A stretch of 64,000 bases of DNA from an uncultured Acetatifactor sp. (GCA_910585615.1 CAJUFO010000002.1:62001-126000), one strand, 5' to 3'; counted from the stretch's first letter, positions 17,601 through 26,708 are shown. The notes: generated by a model from the sequence alone, not told the origin. Numbers and translations are program-made.

Positions 17601-19175
17601 ATGGGGATTTTCCTGAATCCGGGGAACAGGGGCTTCGAAAGTGCCGTAAAATCGCAGATATATGTAGATAAGACGCAGATGCTGGCCTATACCAACTCCG
17701 TGCTGGATTCCGAGCAGAGGTATCTGTGCGTGAGCAGGCCCAGGAGATTCGGAAAGTCCATCACGGCGGAAATGCTGGTGGCCTATTACGGCAGGGGCTG
17801 CGATTCCATGGAACTGTTCCGAAATTGCAGGATTGCGTCGGACAGCCGTTTTAGGGAGCATCTTAACCGATATGACGTCATCCATGTCGACATCAATTCC
17901 TTCAGAAGAGCCGGAGAGCCGGAAGAGGGCATCGTATCCAGGATACAGGGCGCGTTGCTTGGGGAGCTGCGGGAATGCTACCGCGAATGCGTTCCGGGGG
18001 ATGCGGTTTCCCTTCGGGAGGCACTGGCGGGCATCAATAATGCCAAAGGAACGAGATTCGTTGTCATCATCGATGAATGGGACGCTGTTTTCCGGGAGGA
18101 GAAAGAGGACAATGAGGCCCAGACAGAATACATCGATTTCCTGCGGGGCCTATTCAAGGACGCGCCCTCCAAGAAATTCATCAAGCTGGCCTATCTGACG
18201 GGAATCCTCCCCATCAAAAAGTACGGAACGGAATCGGCATTGAACAATTTTGATGAATTTACCATGCTGGAGGCGGATGTCCTGGCAGAGTATGTGGGCT
18301 TTACGGAATCAGAGGTTCGGGAGCTGTGCGAAAAGCATGGAATGGACTTTGAACGGACAGCACAGTGGTATGACGGATATGTAGTAGAAAAGGGGCTGCA
18401 TGTCTATAATCCGAAATCGGTGGTGGACTCCATCCGCAGGAAGAGGATTGGCAACTACTGGACGAATACAGAGACCTACGAATCCCTGAAAAGCTATATC
18501 AGTATGAATTTTGACGGCCTGCGGGACGCTGTGGCCAGGATGCTGGCCGGGGACTCATGCAGGATAAATCCGGCGAAATTCCAGAATGATATGACATCCT
18601 TCAAGAGCCGCGACGATATCCTGACGTTGCTGATTCACTTGGGATATCTGACCTATGACAGAGATACGGCAAGCGTATGGATTCCCAATGAGGAGGTGAA
18701 GGGAGAGTTTGTCAACGCCATTGAAGATGCGGGCTGGAAGCCTGTGATGGATGCAATTAACGCATCGGACAGGCTGCTGGAGGCGACATGGCAGATGGAT
18801 GCGGAGGCGGTGGCGGAGAGAATAGGCGCAGTGCATATGGCGAATACATCCGTGCTGTATTACAATGATGAGAATTCTCTAAGCTGTGTCATTACGCTTG
18901 CATACTATAATGCCGTGAAAGAGTATACAATAGTCCGTGAAATGCCTGCTGGAAAAGGGTATGCGGACATTGTCTTCCTGCCCAGAAAGCATTCTGATAA
19001 ACCAGCTATGGTCGTGGAACTGAAATGGAACCATTCGGCCAGGGGCGCAATTAGACAGATAAAGGATAAGAAATATGTCAGGGCCTTGGAGGGCTATGAG
19101 GGAAAAATACTGCTTGTAGGGATAAATTATGACAAAAAGACGAAGAAATATAAATGCAGCATCGACCCCATGTGA
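17601..19175 (+). CDS. AAA-ATPase-like protein with C-terminal PD-(D/E)XK nuclease fold
   Basis: A 524-residue protein; the start at 17601 follows GGAGGGACAG. The N-terminal part is the AAA-ATPase-like family (PF09820): FVDKT-like YVDKTQML, the P-loop variant SRPRRFGKS, and the Walker B-like FVVIIDEWDAVF. The C-terminal 130 residues match PDDEXK_9 (PF08011), with GYADIVFLP supplying the Asp and VVELKWN the ExK part of the nuclease site. Such proteins are highly multiplied in gut Firmicutes and Bacteroidetes, and their role is unknown. Mobile-element or toxin-like functions have been proposed. The gene has its own promoter and separates two parts of the glycan locus. Confidence 0.88.
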   Translation: MGIFLNPGNRGFESAVKSQIYVDKTQMLAYTNSVLDSEQRYLCVSRPRRFGKSITAEMLVAYYGRGCDSMELFRNCRIASDSRFREHLNRYDVIHVDINSFRRAGEPEEGIVSRIQGALLGELRECYRECVPGDAVSLREALAGINNAKGTRFVVIIDEWDAVFREEKEDNEAQTEYIDFLRGLFKDAPSKKFIKLAYLTGILPIKKYGTESALNNFDEFTMLEADVLAEYVGFTESEVRELCEKHGMDFERTAQWYDGYVVEKGLHVYNPKSVVDSIRRKRIGNYWTNTETYESLKSYISMNFDGLRDAVARMLAGDSCRINPAKFQNDMTSFKSRDDILTLLIHLGYLTYDRDTASVWIPNEEVKGEFVNAIEDAGWKPVMDAINASDRLLEATWQMDAEAVAERIGAVHMANTSVLYYNDENSLSCVITLAYYNAVKEYTIVREMPAGKGYADIVFLPRKHSDKPAMVVELKWNHSARGAIRQIKDKKYVRALEGYEGKILLVGINYDKKTKKYKCSIDPM

Positions 19176-19232
19176 GCAGAATTGCGGTCGCTGCGGATGA
19201 AGAGGGGCAGAAAGCGAAATGGGAGGGATTAT

Positions 19233-19598
19233 ATGCGAAAGAGAATAGTCATTGTCCTGCTGGCGGCTGTCTGTATTCTGGCGGCGGGCCTGTTTGCCCT
19301 GAGTCCTTTCAGGTTTGGCACGGGAATCTACATCGCGGCGGACAGTCCTATGATTCTGCTGGACAATGGGTCGGGGGAGCCTGTGGTCATGTATGGAGGA
19401 AGCTGGGGTTATCAAACAGGAGACAAGGTGCTTATCCTCCACAACGGCACGATGATGCTGAGCTATCCGGCGCAGATGAGCGTGTACCTTTGCATCCGCC
19501 TGAAGAAGGGGGATGAGCGCGATGTGCCGCAGTCCGTGCTGGATTCGCTGGAGGAGATGGGGTGGCTATCGGGAGGAGAACTTGGGCAGAATCAATAG
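19233..19598 (+). CDS. small membrane-anchored protein of unknown function
   Basis: About 121 residues, starting at 19233 behind GGGAGGGATT. A single hydrophobic segment (residues 4-24, IVIVLLAAVCILAAGLFAL) after two Arg/Lys residues would act as a signal anchor. The remaining 95 residues are predicted mainly beta with no recognised motif. Its 3' end overlaps the next glycosyltransferase start by 17 bases, which suggests coupled translation and a role tied to glycan assembly. I do not recognise the family. Confidence 0.65.
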   Translation: MRKRIVIVLLAAVCILAAGLFALSPFRFGTGIYIAADSPMILLDNGSGEPVVMYGGSWGYQTGDKVLILHNGTMMLSYPAQMSVYLCIRLKKGDERDVPQSVLDSLEEMGWLSGGELGQNQ

Positions 19599-21156
19599 GG
19601 CAAATCTGAAAAAAACCAAATATTATATGAAGCGGAACGGTATCCGCAGGACTTGGTATGCCGTTTTGGAGAGGCTGGAGGAGCGGAAGCGCCCGCCCTA
19701 TGTCTGGACGCCCCCCACAGATGCGGAGCTTACAGTCCAGCGGGAGGGGTGGGAGCGGGAAGGCCTGTCCGCCACATTCAGCATCCTGGTGCCCGCGTAC
19801 AGGACGAAACCGGAGTATCTGAGGGAGCTGGTGGAGTCCCTGCGCTGCCAGACTTATCCCAGGTGGGAGCTGATTCTGGCGGACGCTACGGAGGATGACA
19901 GCGTGGAGAGGGCGCTGCGGGAAAGCCTGGAGCCGGGTGTGGTGGACTTTGGCGGTCAGGGGCCGGATGGCCCGCGGCATGATTCCGCTGCTGCCTTTTC
20001 GGGTTTTACCGATAGAAGGATTCGCTATGTCCGTCTGCCCCGTAACGCGGGGATAGCCGAGAACACCAACCAGGCCCTTCCCTATGCCACAGGGGATTAC
20101 ATCGGCCTGCTGGACCATGACGATATCCTGACGCCGGATGCCCTGTATGAAATGACGGCAACAATCAGACGAGCAGAGGAAAAGGGCGTAGAGCCTGCGT
20201 TCCTCTATTCCGACGAGGATAAATGCAATGGCGACAGGACGGAATACTTTGAGCCGCATTGGAAGGAGGATTTTAATTTCGACCTGCTTCTGAGCAATAA
20301 TTATGTCTGCCATTTCCTGGTGATGAAGCGGGAGCTGATGCAGAAGCTGGAATTCCGCTCAGAATATGACGGCGCGCAGGATTTCGACTTGGTGCTGCGG
20401 GCTGTGGCCGGCCTGAAAGGAAGGGAGGAGGCCATCCTCCACATCCCCAAGGTGCTCTACCACTGGAGATGCCATCCCGGCTCCACCGCGGAGAACCCGG
20501 AGAGCAAGCGCCATGCCTACGAGGCCGGGCGCAGGGCGGTGCAGGATTTCGCGGACTCGCAGGGCTGGGCGGCGGAAGCGGTGGACACAGCCCATGTGGG
20601 CTTCTACGCTCTGCGGTACGAGGGTAACCCCTTGGCAAGTGGTAACCCCTTGGTAAGCGGAAGCCCCGCTGCAAGTGAAAGCTCCTTTGCGGGCGGCAGT
20701 ATTTTTGACAGCCGGACGGATGTGGGGGCCATAGCGGGCAGGATTGTCCAGAGCGGCAGGGTAGCAGGTGGCCGCCTGGCGGAGGCAGGGGAGCATGTAA
20801 GCGCCTCCCTGCCCGGAACGGAAGGGAACGGCACAGGGCCGGTGCAGGCAGGGGAAGCCCTGTACCGGAATCTGCCGATCCATTACAGCGGCTACCTCCA
20901 CCGGGCCGTGCTGCCCCAGGACGCCGGCGCTGCAGACATCAGGAACATCCGGGTGCGCCCGGAGTGCCGGGAACTGTTCCGGCAGGTGACGGGAGTCCCT
21001 TACCGGCAGGTGACGGGAACCGACAGGTTCGATGCCTCCACCCTGCCGGAGGGCAGTGACATACGCAAAATCAGCCTGGAATTGGGCCGGGCATTGCGGG
21101 AGGCCGGGTACAGGATTCTGTATCTGCCGGAAAAAAGCAATGACGTGGAAGTCTGA
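19582..21156 (+). CDS. family 2 glycosyltransferase with internal tandem repeats
   Basis: A TTG at 19582, five bases after GGGAGGAG, is the likely start. It yields a 524-residue protein opening with a basic segment (KKTKYYMKRNGIRRTWYAV) that is typical before GT2 domains of this kind. The catalytic part shows SILVPAYRTKPEY, LADATED, GLLDHDDIL, YSDEDKCNG and QDFDLVLRA. From about residue 345 a low-complexity stretch replaces the usual linker: four 18-base units encode near-repeats of GNPLAS, and further on an 8-residue unit beginning RQVTG occurs twice. The C-terminal domain has a degenerate second GT-like arrangement. It probably adds one sugar to the same polymer; donor unknown. Confidence 0.88.
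   Translation: MGRINRANLKKTKYYMKRNGIRRTWYAVLERLEERKRPPYVWTPPTDAELTVQREGWEREGLSATFSILVPAYRTKPEYLRELVESLRCQTYPRWELILADATEDDSVERALRESLEPGVVDFGGQGPDGPRHDSAAAFSGFTDRRIRYVRLPRNAGIAENTNQALPYATGDYIGLLDHDDILTPDALYEMTATIRRAEEKGVEPAFLYSDEDKCNGDRTEYFEPHWKEDFNFDLLLSNNYVCHFLVMKRELMQKLEFRSEYDGAQDFDLVLRAVAGLKGREEAILHIPKVLYHWRCHPGSTAENPESKRHAYEAGRRAVQDFADSQGWAAEAVDTAHVGFYALRYEGNPLASGNPLVSGSPAASESSFAGGSIFDSRTDVGAIAGRIVQSGRVAGGRLAEAGEHVSASLPGTEGNGTGPVQAGEALYRNLPIHYSGYLHRAVLPQDAGAADIRNIRVRPECRELFRQVTGVPYRQVTGTDRFDASTLPEGSDIRKISLELGRALREAGYRILYLPEKSNDVEV
20623..20694 (+). repeat. 18-base tandem repeat inside a glycosyltransferase gene
   Basis: Four consecutive 18-base units begin at 20623, 20641, 20659 and 20677. 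The first two differ at two positions, while the third and fourth have drifted. All keep the reading frame, so copy changes would lengthen or shorten the protein by six residues. A second in-frame duplication of CCGGCAGGTGACGGGA lies at 20979 and 21003. Confidence 0.85.
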
Positions 21157-21299
21157 CGGGGGCAGGCGAAACAGATGCCTGCCATCCTTTGAAGATCGGC
21201 ATAGAAGGATGGAACGAAACCGAAAACCACAGCCGAATCTATGGGGAAGCCACAGATTCGGCTGTAAGACCCGAAAGCAGCGCTTGTAAATGCATCGCC

Positions 21300-21902
21300 T
21301 CACGCGAAAGCATCGAACCTCCTGTATACAGCAGGATGCTCCTGCAACATCTCCTGGGGCTGGACACAGTCCGGTTCCGACATATCCGCCGCTTCCGGCA
21401 CTTCCGCTGCCGGTTCCCGATTCAGAGAGGCCTCCGCCTCGGACATATCCTCCAGGGCCTCCGCTGCCTTGTCGGCAACCTGGTCCAGGACATCGTCCAG
21501 CAGCCCTTTCTCCTCCTCGATGCCCAGGGCTTCCTCCACGGCCTCTTTCTTGCGCTCTTCCGCGGTCTTGGGCTCGCTGTCCTCTATGGCCTTGGCGATT
21601 TCCTCTCCCCGCTCCTTTGCCTCGTCCATCAGATGGAACATCTGGGCATTGTTGTATTCCGCCTTGGCGGCTGCAATCTGATCTTCATAGGAGTGGAGCA
21701 GCTCCAATACCCGCGCCACTTCCTCCGGACTGGAGCATTCGATGTTCTTCAGGTTCGCTTTCTGGTTTTCAAAGAAAGCCACCTGGCTGTCGCGCTTGGC
21801 CTGCCGCTCCAGCTTCTGTGCAGTGCTTTTCATCATCCCATTTGCGGAGAATAGGCTCCGGCCCGCTGCCAGAGGATTCGGATTCTGTAGCCTGATATTC
21901 AT
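21300..21902 (-). CDS. acidic coiled-coil protein of unknown function, likely sigma-D controlled
   Basis: A 200-residue soluble protein with no signal peptide. The N terminus (MNIRLQNPNPLAAGRSLFSANG) is followed by a long Lys/Glu/Ala-rich helical region, predicted coiled coil at residues 28-135, and an acidic disordered tail. GGGAGGTCACC precedes the ATG. The gene is transcribed away from the glycosyltransferase at 22114 and has a near-perfect flagellar sigma factor promoter 55-81 bases upstream. Hence a link to motility is possible, although no flagellar gene lies in the window. Convergent overlap with the preceding glycosyltransferase is absent: 143 bases separate them. The family is not recognised. 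Confidence 0.75.
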   Translation of the reverse strand: MNIRLQNPNPLAAGRSLFSANGMMKSTAQKLERQAKRDSQVAFFENQKANLKNIECSSPEEVARVLELLHSYEDQIAAAKAEYNNAQMFHLMDEAKERGEEIAKAIEDSEPKTAEERKKEAVEEALGIEEEKGLLDDVLDQVADKAAEALEDMSEAEASLNREPAAEVPEAADMSEPDCVQPQEMLQEHPAVYRRFDAFA

Positions 21903-21956
21903 GGTGACCTCCCTTTTGCTGCTTTTATAGCAATTTTACCTGTCTCTATGTCTGGA

Positions 21957-21983
21957 GTATCGGCTGCGTGGGGGAATTCTTTA
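21957..21983 (-). promoter_or_regulatory. candidate sigma-28 (SigD/FliA) promoter
   Basis: On the minus strand TAAA is followed after exactly 15 bases by GCCGATAC, matching the Bacillus SigD consensus TAAA-N15-GCCGATAT at all but the last base. It would start a transcript about 48 bases before the coiled-coil gene. Confidence 0.65.
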
Positions 21984-22036
21984 GGAAAATGTCATGAACC
22001 GTATTTTAAAAGTCATTTTCGTAAGAATTTCTTAAA

Positions 22037-22065
22037 TTGTATTCCTGCCCAGGATAGCCTATAAT
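22037..22065 (+). promoter_or_regulatory. sigma-A promoter for the second glycan operon
   Basis: TTGTAT and TATAAT are spaced by 17 bases and lie about 50 bases before the glycosyltransferase start at 22114. This is one of the best consensus matches in the window. Confidence 0.8.
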
Positions 22066-22113
22066 AACAGAAAGGAATCACGGGCTGGAAGCCGGAGGCA
22101 AAAGGAGAGCATT

Positions 22114-23091
22114 ATGCAGAGGACAACAGTGGTCATCCCGAATTTCAACGGAATCGGATTCATAGGGAAATGCCTGGAATCGCTTCTCGCTCAGGATATC
22201 CCTTCCTCAGAGTATCGCATTATTGTAGTAGACAATGGCTCCACGGACGGAAGCAGGCAGCTGGTGGAGGAAGCGTTTCCACAGGTTTCGCTGATCGCCC
22301 TGGCTGAGAACACCGGCTTCTGCCATGCCGTCAATGTGGGAATCTGTGAGGCTGGGACCCCTTATGTGATTCTGCTGAACAACGACACGAAAGTCCATCC
22401 CCATTTCGTGGGGGCGCTGTGCGACGCTCTGGACGCAAGGCCGGAGGCCTTTGCCGTCAGCGCCAGGATGCGCATGTGGGACAGGCCGGATGTGATGGAC
22501 GATGCAGGGGACAGATACTGTGCCCTGGGCTGGGCCTACGCCCGGGGGAAAGGACAGCCTGCGTCCCGGTACGATGCGCCCGGGGAGGTTTTTTCCGCCT
22601 GCGGCGGCGCGGCCATCTACAGAAAGAGCATCCTGAATCGGATTGGCCTTTTTGACGAGGCCCATTTCGCCTATCTGGAGGATTTGGACATTGGCTGGCG
22701 GGCACGCATCCAGGGGTGGCGCAACTACTATGAGCCGAGGGCGGAGGTAGTCCATTACGGCAGTGCTTCCACGGGGGCACGCTACAATGCGAGGAAAACG
22801 GAATTAGCGGCAGCTAACAGCATATATGTCGTCGCAAAGAACATGCCCGTCCTGCAGTGGATTTGGAATCTGCCGTTTCTATTGCCCGGATTTCTGGTAA
22901 AATTTTTATTTTTCTGTAGGAAGAGAATGGGGATACTGTATTTAAAGGGAATCAGGGAGGGATTCGGGAAAGCGCTTTCCGCGCGGGGAAGGGAGAGGAA
23001 GATTCCTTTCCGCTGGAAAAATCTGGGCAATTACCTGGCAATTCAGGGTCAGCTTTACGTCAATACCTTAAGACTTATTAAGAAAACTTAA
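22114..23091 (+). CDS. family 2 glycosyltransferase, rhamnosyltransferase-like
   Basis: A 325-residue single-domain GT2 enzyme behind AAAAGGAGAG. It shows VVIPNFNG at the N terminus, VVDNGSTDGS, LNNDTKVHP for the metal site, FSACGGAAIYRKS and ALEDLD-like AYLEDLDIGWRARIQGW. A hydrophobic stretch near residue 245 (PFLLPGFLVKFLFF) may hold it at the membrane. The order of motifs fits the WbbL/rhamnosyltransferase branch, which often adds the first rhamnose to a lipid-linked acceptor. The next gene encodes a lipid-phosphate sugar transferase, which supports a role early in chain assembly. Sugar specificity is inferred. Confidence 0.92.
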   Translation: MQRTTVVIPNFNGIGFIGKCLESLLAQDIPSSEYRIIVVDNGSTDGSRQLVEEAFPQVSLIALAENTGFCHAVNVGICEAGTPYVILLNNDTKVHPHFVGALCDALDARPEAFAVSARMRMWDRPDVMDDAGDRYCALGWAYARGKGQPASRYDAPGEVFSACGGAAIYRKSILNRIGLFDEAHFAYLEDLDIGWRARIQGWRNYYEPRAEVVHYGSASTGARYNARKTELAAANSIYVVAKNMPVLQWIWNLPFLLPGFLVKFLFFCRKRMGILYLKGIREGFGKALSARGRERKIPFRWKNLGNYLAIQGQLYVNTLRLIKKT

Positions 23092-23162
23092 GAAACAGCT
23101 TCATAAAATCATAAGTTGTACTTTTTATAATAATATTGTATGGTATTCCTTGGGTGGCGCTT

Positions 23163-24569
23163 ATGATAAAGGACAATCAGAAAGTATTCAACCGATTGAT
23201 GGTGATAATCGATGTCGGCATTACCGCGGCATCCTTTATGCTGGCCTATGGTTTCAAATTTTATTTTTTAGGTGACGGGCCGGGACTCGGTGTGCTTCCC
23301 CTGGAGGAATACATTAAGCTCCTGCCTGTTGTGTTGCCTGTATATGCGCTCATTTACTACATTTGCGGCGTGTACGCGCCCAAGCGGACAGTGCGGCGGC
23401 GTTTTGAGATTTTCGGAATCATCAAGGCCAATAACATCGGAATCGTGGCGCTGATTATCGTCCTGTATATGATTATCCGCGAGATAAATTTCTCTCGGTC
23501 CGTGATAGGCTTTTTTTATATCATTAATGTGCTTGTCACCTCCAGCTTCAGGCTGGCCCTGCGGCGGGGGCTGCGGACGATTCGCAGGAAGGGCTACAAT
23601 CTGAAGCATATCCTGCTGGTGGGCTATTCCCGTGCGGCGGAGGAATATATCGACAGACTGTCTGACAACCCTCAGTGGGGCTATGTGGCCTGTGGGATTC
23701 TGGACAATCATATCCCGGCGGGGACTATGTACAAGGGAGTCAAGGTGCTGGGGAGGCTTGGGAATCTGGAGGTCATCCTTCCGGAGAACAAGCTGGATGA
23801 GATTGCCATCTCCCTGTCCCTGAAGGATTACGACCACCTGGAGAGCATCGTGGCCATCTGTGAGAAATTCGGCGTGCACACAAAGTTCATCCCGGACTAT
23901 AACAGCCTGATTCCCAGCAAGCCTTATACGGAGGACTTGATGGGGCTGCCCGTGATCAACATCCGATATGTGCCTTTGACGAACACAGGGAATATCATCA
24001 TGAAGCGGATCGTGGATGTGGTGGGCTCGCTCATGGGCATTGTGATTACGTCCCCGATTATGCTGCTTTCGGCATTGCTCATAAAGCTCACCAGTCCGGG
24101 GCCTGTGATTTTCAAGCAGGAGCGGGTGGGGCTCCATAATAAGCCCTTCCATATGTACAAGCTCCGTACCATGGAGCGGCAGGCGCCGGGGGAGGAGAAG
24201 AAGGCGTGGACTGTGCGCAATGACCCGAGGGTCACGCCTGTGGGGAAGTTCCTGCGGCGCACCAGCTTAGACGAGCTGCCCCAGCTGTTCAATATCCTGC
24301 GCGGGGATATGAGCCTGGTGGGACCCAGGCCGGAACGCCCCCTCTTTGTGGATAAATTCAAAGAGGAGATTCCCAGGTACATGGTGAAGCACCAGGTGAG
24401 GCCAGGTCTCACCGGCTGGGCCCAGGTGAACGGGCTGCGGGGCAATACCTCTATCCGGAAGCGGATTGAATATGATATCTATTACATTGAGAACTGGACT
24501 ATGTGGTTTGACATGAAAATAATCTTTATGACTTTTTTTACAGGATTCATCAATAAAAATGCGTACTGA
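23163..24569 (+). CDS. polyprenyl-phosphate hexose-1-phosphate transferase (WcaJ/WbaP type)
   Basis: A 468-residue initiating enzyme. The start at 23163 (MIKDNQKVFNRLM) fits the family better than an ATG 27 bases upstream. Residues 10-130 contain four or five membrane segments, followed by a nucleotide-binding-like middle domain (LLVGYSRAAEEYIDRL). The catalytic bacterial sugar transferase domain starts near residue 280: KRIVDVVGS, KQERVGLHNKPF, MYKLRTM, RTSLDELPQLFNIL, SLVGPRPE and RPGLTGWAQVNG. It moves a sugar-1-phosphate from a nucleotide sugar to undecaprenyl phosphate, priming the polymer. Upstream A/T-rich DNA contains TTGTAC-17-TATGGT and a TATAAT, so a secondary promoter is likely. 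Confidence 0.95.
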   Translation: MIKDNQKVFNRLMVIIDVGITAASFMLAYGFKFYFLGDGPGLGVLPLEEYIKLLPVVLPVYALIYYICGVYAPKRTVRRRFEIFGIIKANNIGIVALIIVLYMIIREINFSRSVIGFFYIINVLVTSSFRLALRRGLRTIRRKGYNLKHILLVGYSRAAEEYIDRLSDNPQWGYVACGILDNHIPAGTMYKGVKVLGRLGNLEVILPENKLDEIAISLSLKDYDHLESIVAICEKFGVHTKFIPDYNSLIPSKPYTEDLMGLPVINIRYVPLTNTGNIIMKRIVDVVGSLMGIVITSPIMLLSALLIKLTSPGPVIFKQERVGLHNKPFHMYKLRTMERQAPGEEKKAWTVRNDPRVTPVGKFLRRTSLDELPQLFNILRGDMSLVGPRPERPLFVDKFKEEIPRYMVKHQVRPGLTGWAQVNGLRGNTSIRKRIEYDIYYIENWTMWFDMKIIFMTFFTGFINKNAY

Positions 24570-24584
24570 TAAGGAGACGGTATT

Positions 24585-25673
24585 ATGGCTACTGGAGGAA
24601 AAATGAGCGCGAGGCAGCGGGCTGCAAGACAGAGAAGAAGAATGATTCTCTTCGTTTTTGAGATTATCATCATCCTGGTGATGGTGGCGGTGCTGTACCT
24701 GGTGATGAACAAGACCAGCGAGGGACCCAAGGTGACGGTCATGGATCCGGAGAAGCTGGCCATACCTTCACAGGTGCAGGAGATGAAGGAAGAGGGCGGC
24801 ACCATGCACGGGTATATGAACATCGCCCTGTTCGGCGTGGACGCCCAGACGGACGGACAGCTGTTCAAGGGGAGCCGCAGTGACAGCACCATGATTGCCA
24901 GCATCAATCGGGATACGGGGGATATCAAGCTGGTCAGCATATACCGTGACACTTACCTCAATATCGGCACGGACGAGTACCAGAAGTGCAACGGGGCCTA
25001 CTCCTATGGAGGAGCGGAACAGGCGGTGAAGATGCTGAACATGAACCTGGACATGGACATCACCGATTTCGTCACAGTAGGTTATAAGGGCTTAAGCGAG
25101 GTCATCGATGGCCTGGGCGGCGTCTACGTGGACGTGGACAGCGAGGAGCTGAAGCATATCAACAACTACCAGCTGGACGTGTCCAATGTGCTTAAGTGCG
25201 AGTACGTTTCGGTGACGGAGCCCGGCTACCAGCTGCTCAACGGCGTGCAGGCTGCCGCCTACTGCCGCATCCGTCAGACCAAGGGCGACGACTTCCAGCG
25301 CGCCGCGCGGCAGAGGGAAGTGATACAGGCCATAGAAGAGCAGGCGAAGAAGATGGATCTGGCCACGCTCACAAAGGTGTTCAACGATTGCATCGATGAC
25401 ATCTATACCAGCCTCGATTCCAAGGATATCCTGGATTTGTTGGGGAACATCGCCAATTACAGGATTGTCGAGGAGGAGGGGTTCCCGCAGCCGGATCTGC
25501 GGGGAAATGCCAACATGGGTGCAAAGGGCGCCTGCGTCATCCCCACGGATCTGGTGGCCAATGTGGAATGGCTGCACCAGTTCCTCTTCGAGGATGCGAC
25601 CTACACGGTTTCGGACAGCGTGAAGGAGTACAGCCAGAGAATTGTATCTGATACCTCCCAGTATATGGAATGA
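24585..25673 (+). CDS. LytR-CpsA-Psr family glycopolymer ligase
   Basis: A 362-residue LCP protein after AAGGAGACGG. A basic cytoplasmic N terminus precedes one membrane segment (residues 20-42). The extracellular LCP domain includes GSRSDSTMIASIN, LVSIYRDTYL, the glycine-rich IDGLGGVYVDVD and the conserved arginines in RIRQTKGDDFQRAARQR. LCP proteins move undecaprenyl-linked glycopolymers onto peptidoglycan. Sitting 15 bases after the priming transferase gene, it is the natural final step for the polymer made by this locus. A strong terminator follows. Confidence 0.94.
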   Translation: MATGGKMSARQRAARQRRRMILFVFEIIIILVMVAVLYLVMNKTSEGPKVTVMDPEKLAIPSQVQEMKEEGGTMHGYMNIALFGVDAQTDGQLFKGSRSDSTMIASINRDTGDIKLVSIYRDTYLNIGTDEYQKCNGAYSYGGAEQAVKMLNMNLDMDITDFVTVGYKGLSEVIDGLGGVYVDVDSEELKHINNYQLDVSNVLKCEYVSVTEPGYQLLNGVQAAAYCRIRQTKGDDFQRAARQREVIQAIEEQAKKMDLATLTKVFNDCIDDIYTSLDSKDILDLLGNIANYRIVEEEGFPQPDLRGNANMGAKGACVIPTDLVANVEWLHQFLFEDATYTVSDSVKEYSQRIVSDTSQYME

Positions 25674-25694
25674 GAAAAGCCTGATGCTTATCTG

Positions 25695-25722
25695 AAAAGG
25701 AGAGAGTGCGCTCTCCTTTTTT
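25695..25722 (+). terminator. Rho-independent terminator after the LCP gene
   Basis: AAAAGGAGAG and CTCTCCTTTT form a perfect 10-base stem around a 6-base loop and run into TT. Confidence 0.9.
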
Positions 25723-25775
25723 GCGCAGACCGGATTGCCGCAGGACGGCATCTGACGGGACAAGGAGCGGTTCAT

Positions 25776-26708
25776 TTGAAGATAGATATCATCATTCCCG
25801 TATATAGACCGGGCAAGGAGCTGTTTGCCCTGCTGGACAGACTGGAAGGGCAGTCTGTGCCCATCCATAAAATCATCCTTATGAACACAGGGGAGGAGTA
25901 CTTTGCGGAGCTGATAAAAGATAAGGGCTTCGCGGGGAGATATCCCAATGTGGAGGTGCACCATCTGGAAAAGAAGAATTTCGACCATGGAGGGACAAGG
26001 CGTGAAGCGGTGGGCTACTCTGAGGCGGAGGTCTTTGTGATGATGACCCAGGATGCCATGCCGGCGGACAGACATCTGCTGGAGCGGCTGACGGAGAACC
26101 TCACCGGGAAGGTGGCGGTCTCCTACGCAAGACAGCTTCCGGGCGATGCTTCCTCTGAGCTAGAGAAGGCTTCCAGACAGTTCAACTATCAGGAGGCTTC
26201 ACGGGTGAAGACGGCGGAGGACCTGAAGGACCTAGGTATAAAGACATTCTTCTGTTCCAATGTATGCGCCGCCTACAGGAGGGATATCTATGAGGAATTG
26301 GGAGGCTTTATCCGACATACTATTTTCAATGAGGATATGATTTATGCCGCCAGTGCCGTGCAGGCCGGGTACGGAATCGCCTACGAGGCCCGGGCCCGTG
26401 TCGTCCATTCCCACAATTATACGAATATGCAGCAGCTTCGCCGGAACTTCGATTTAGGCGTGTCCCAGGCGGAGCATCCGGAGGTGTTCGGGAAGACGGC
26501 GTCCGAGTCCGAAGGGATGCGGTTCGTGAAGGGGACCTGGCGCTATCTAAAGGAGAATAAGCGCCTGCACCGCTTCCCGGGATTCTGCCTGCAGTGCGCC
26601 TGTAAATACGCCGGATACCTTCTGGGGAAGCACTATGACCGCCTGCCCCGCGGCCTGGTGTTGCGTCTCACGTCCAACAGGGAATACTGGAATCAAGAGA
26701 ACGGCTGA
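25776..26708 (+). CDS. family 2 glycosyltransferase, RfbF/RfbG-like rhamnosyltransferase
   Basis: A 310-residue protein starting at a TTG eight bases after AAGGAG. IDIIIPVYRPGKELF opens the GT-A fold; FDHGGTRREAV and MMTQDAMPAD carry the donor and metal contacts characteristic of this GT2 branch; FCSNVCAAYRRDIYEELGGF and NEDMIYAASAV follow. Enzymes of this branch often transfer rhamnose from dTDP-rhamnose to a lipid-linked glycan, consistent with rfbC upstream in the window. It lies alone between a terminator and glmS, with 36 bases to glmS, so these two may be co-transcribed. Confidence 0.9.
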   Translation: MKIDIIIPVYRPGKELFALLDRLEGQSVPIHKIILMNTGEEYFAELIKDKGFAGRYPNVEVHHLEKKNFDHGGTRREAVGYSEAEVFVMMTQDAMPADRHLLERLTENLTGKVAVSYARQLPGDASSELEKASRQFNYQEASRVKTAEDLKDLGIKTFFCSNVCAAYRRDIYEELGGFIRHTIFNEDMIYAASAVQAGYGIAYEARARVVHSHNYTNMQQLRRNFDLGVSQAEHPEVFGKTASESEGMRFVKGTWRYLKENKRLHRFPGFCLQCACKYAGYLLGKHYDRLPRGLVLRLTSNREYWNQENG

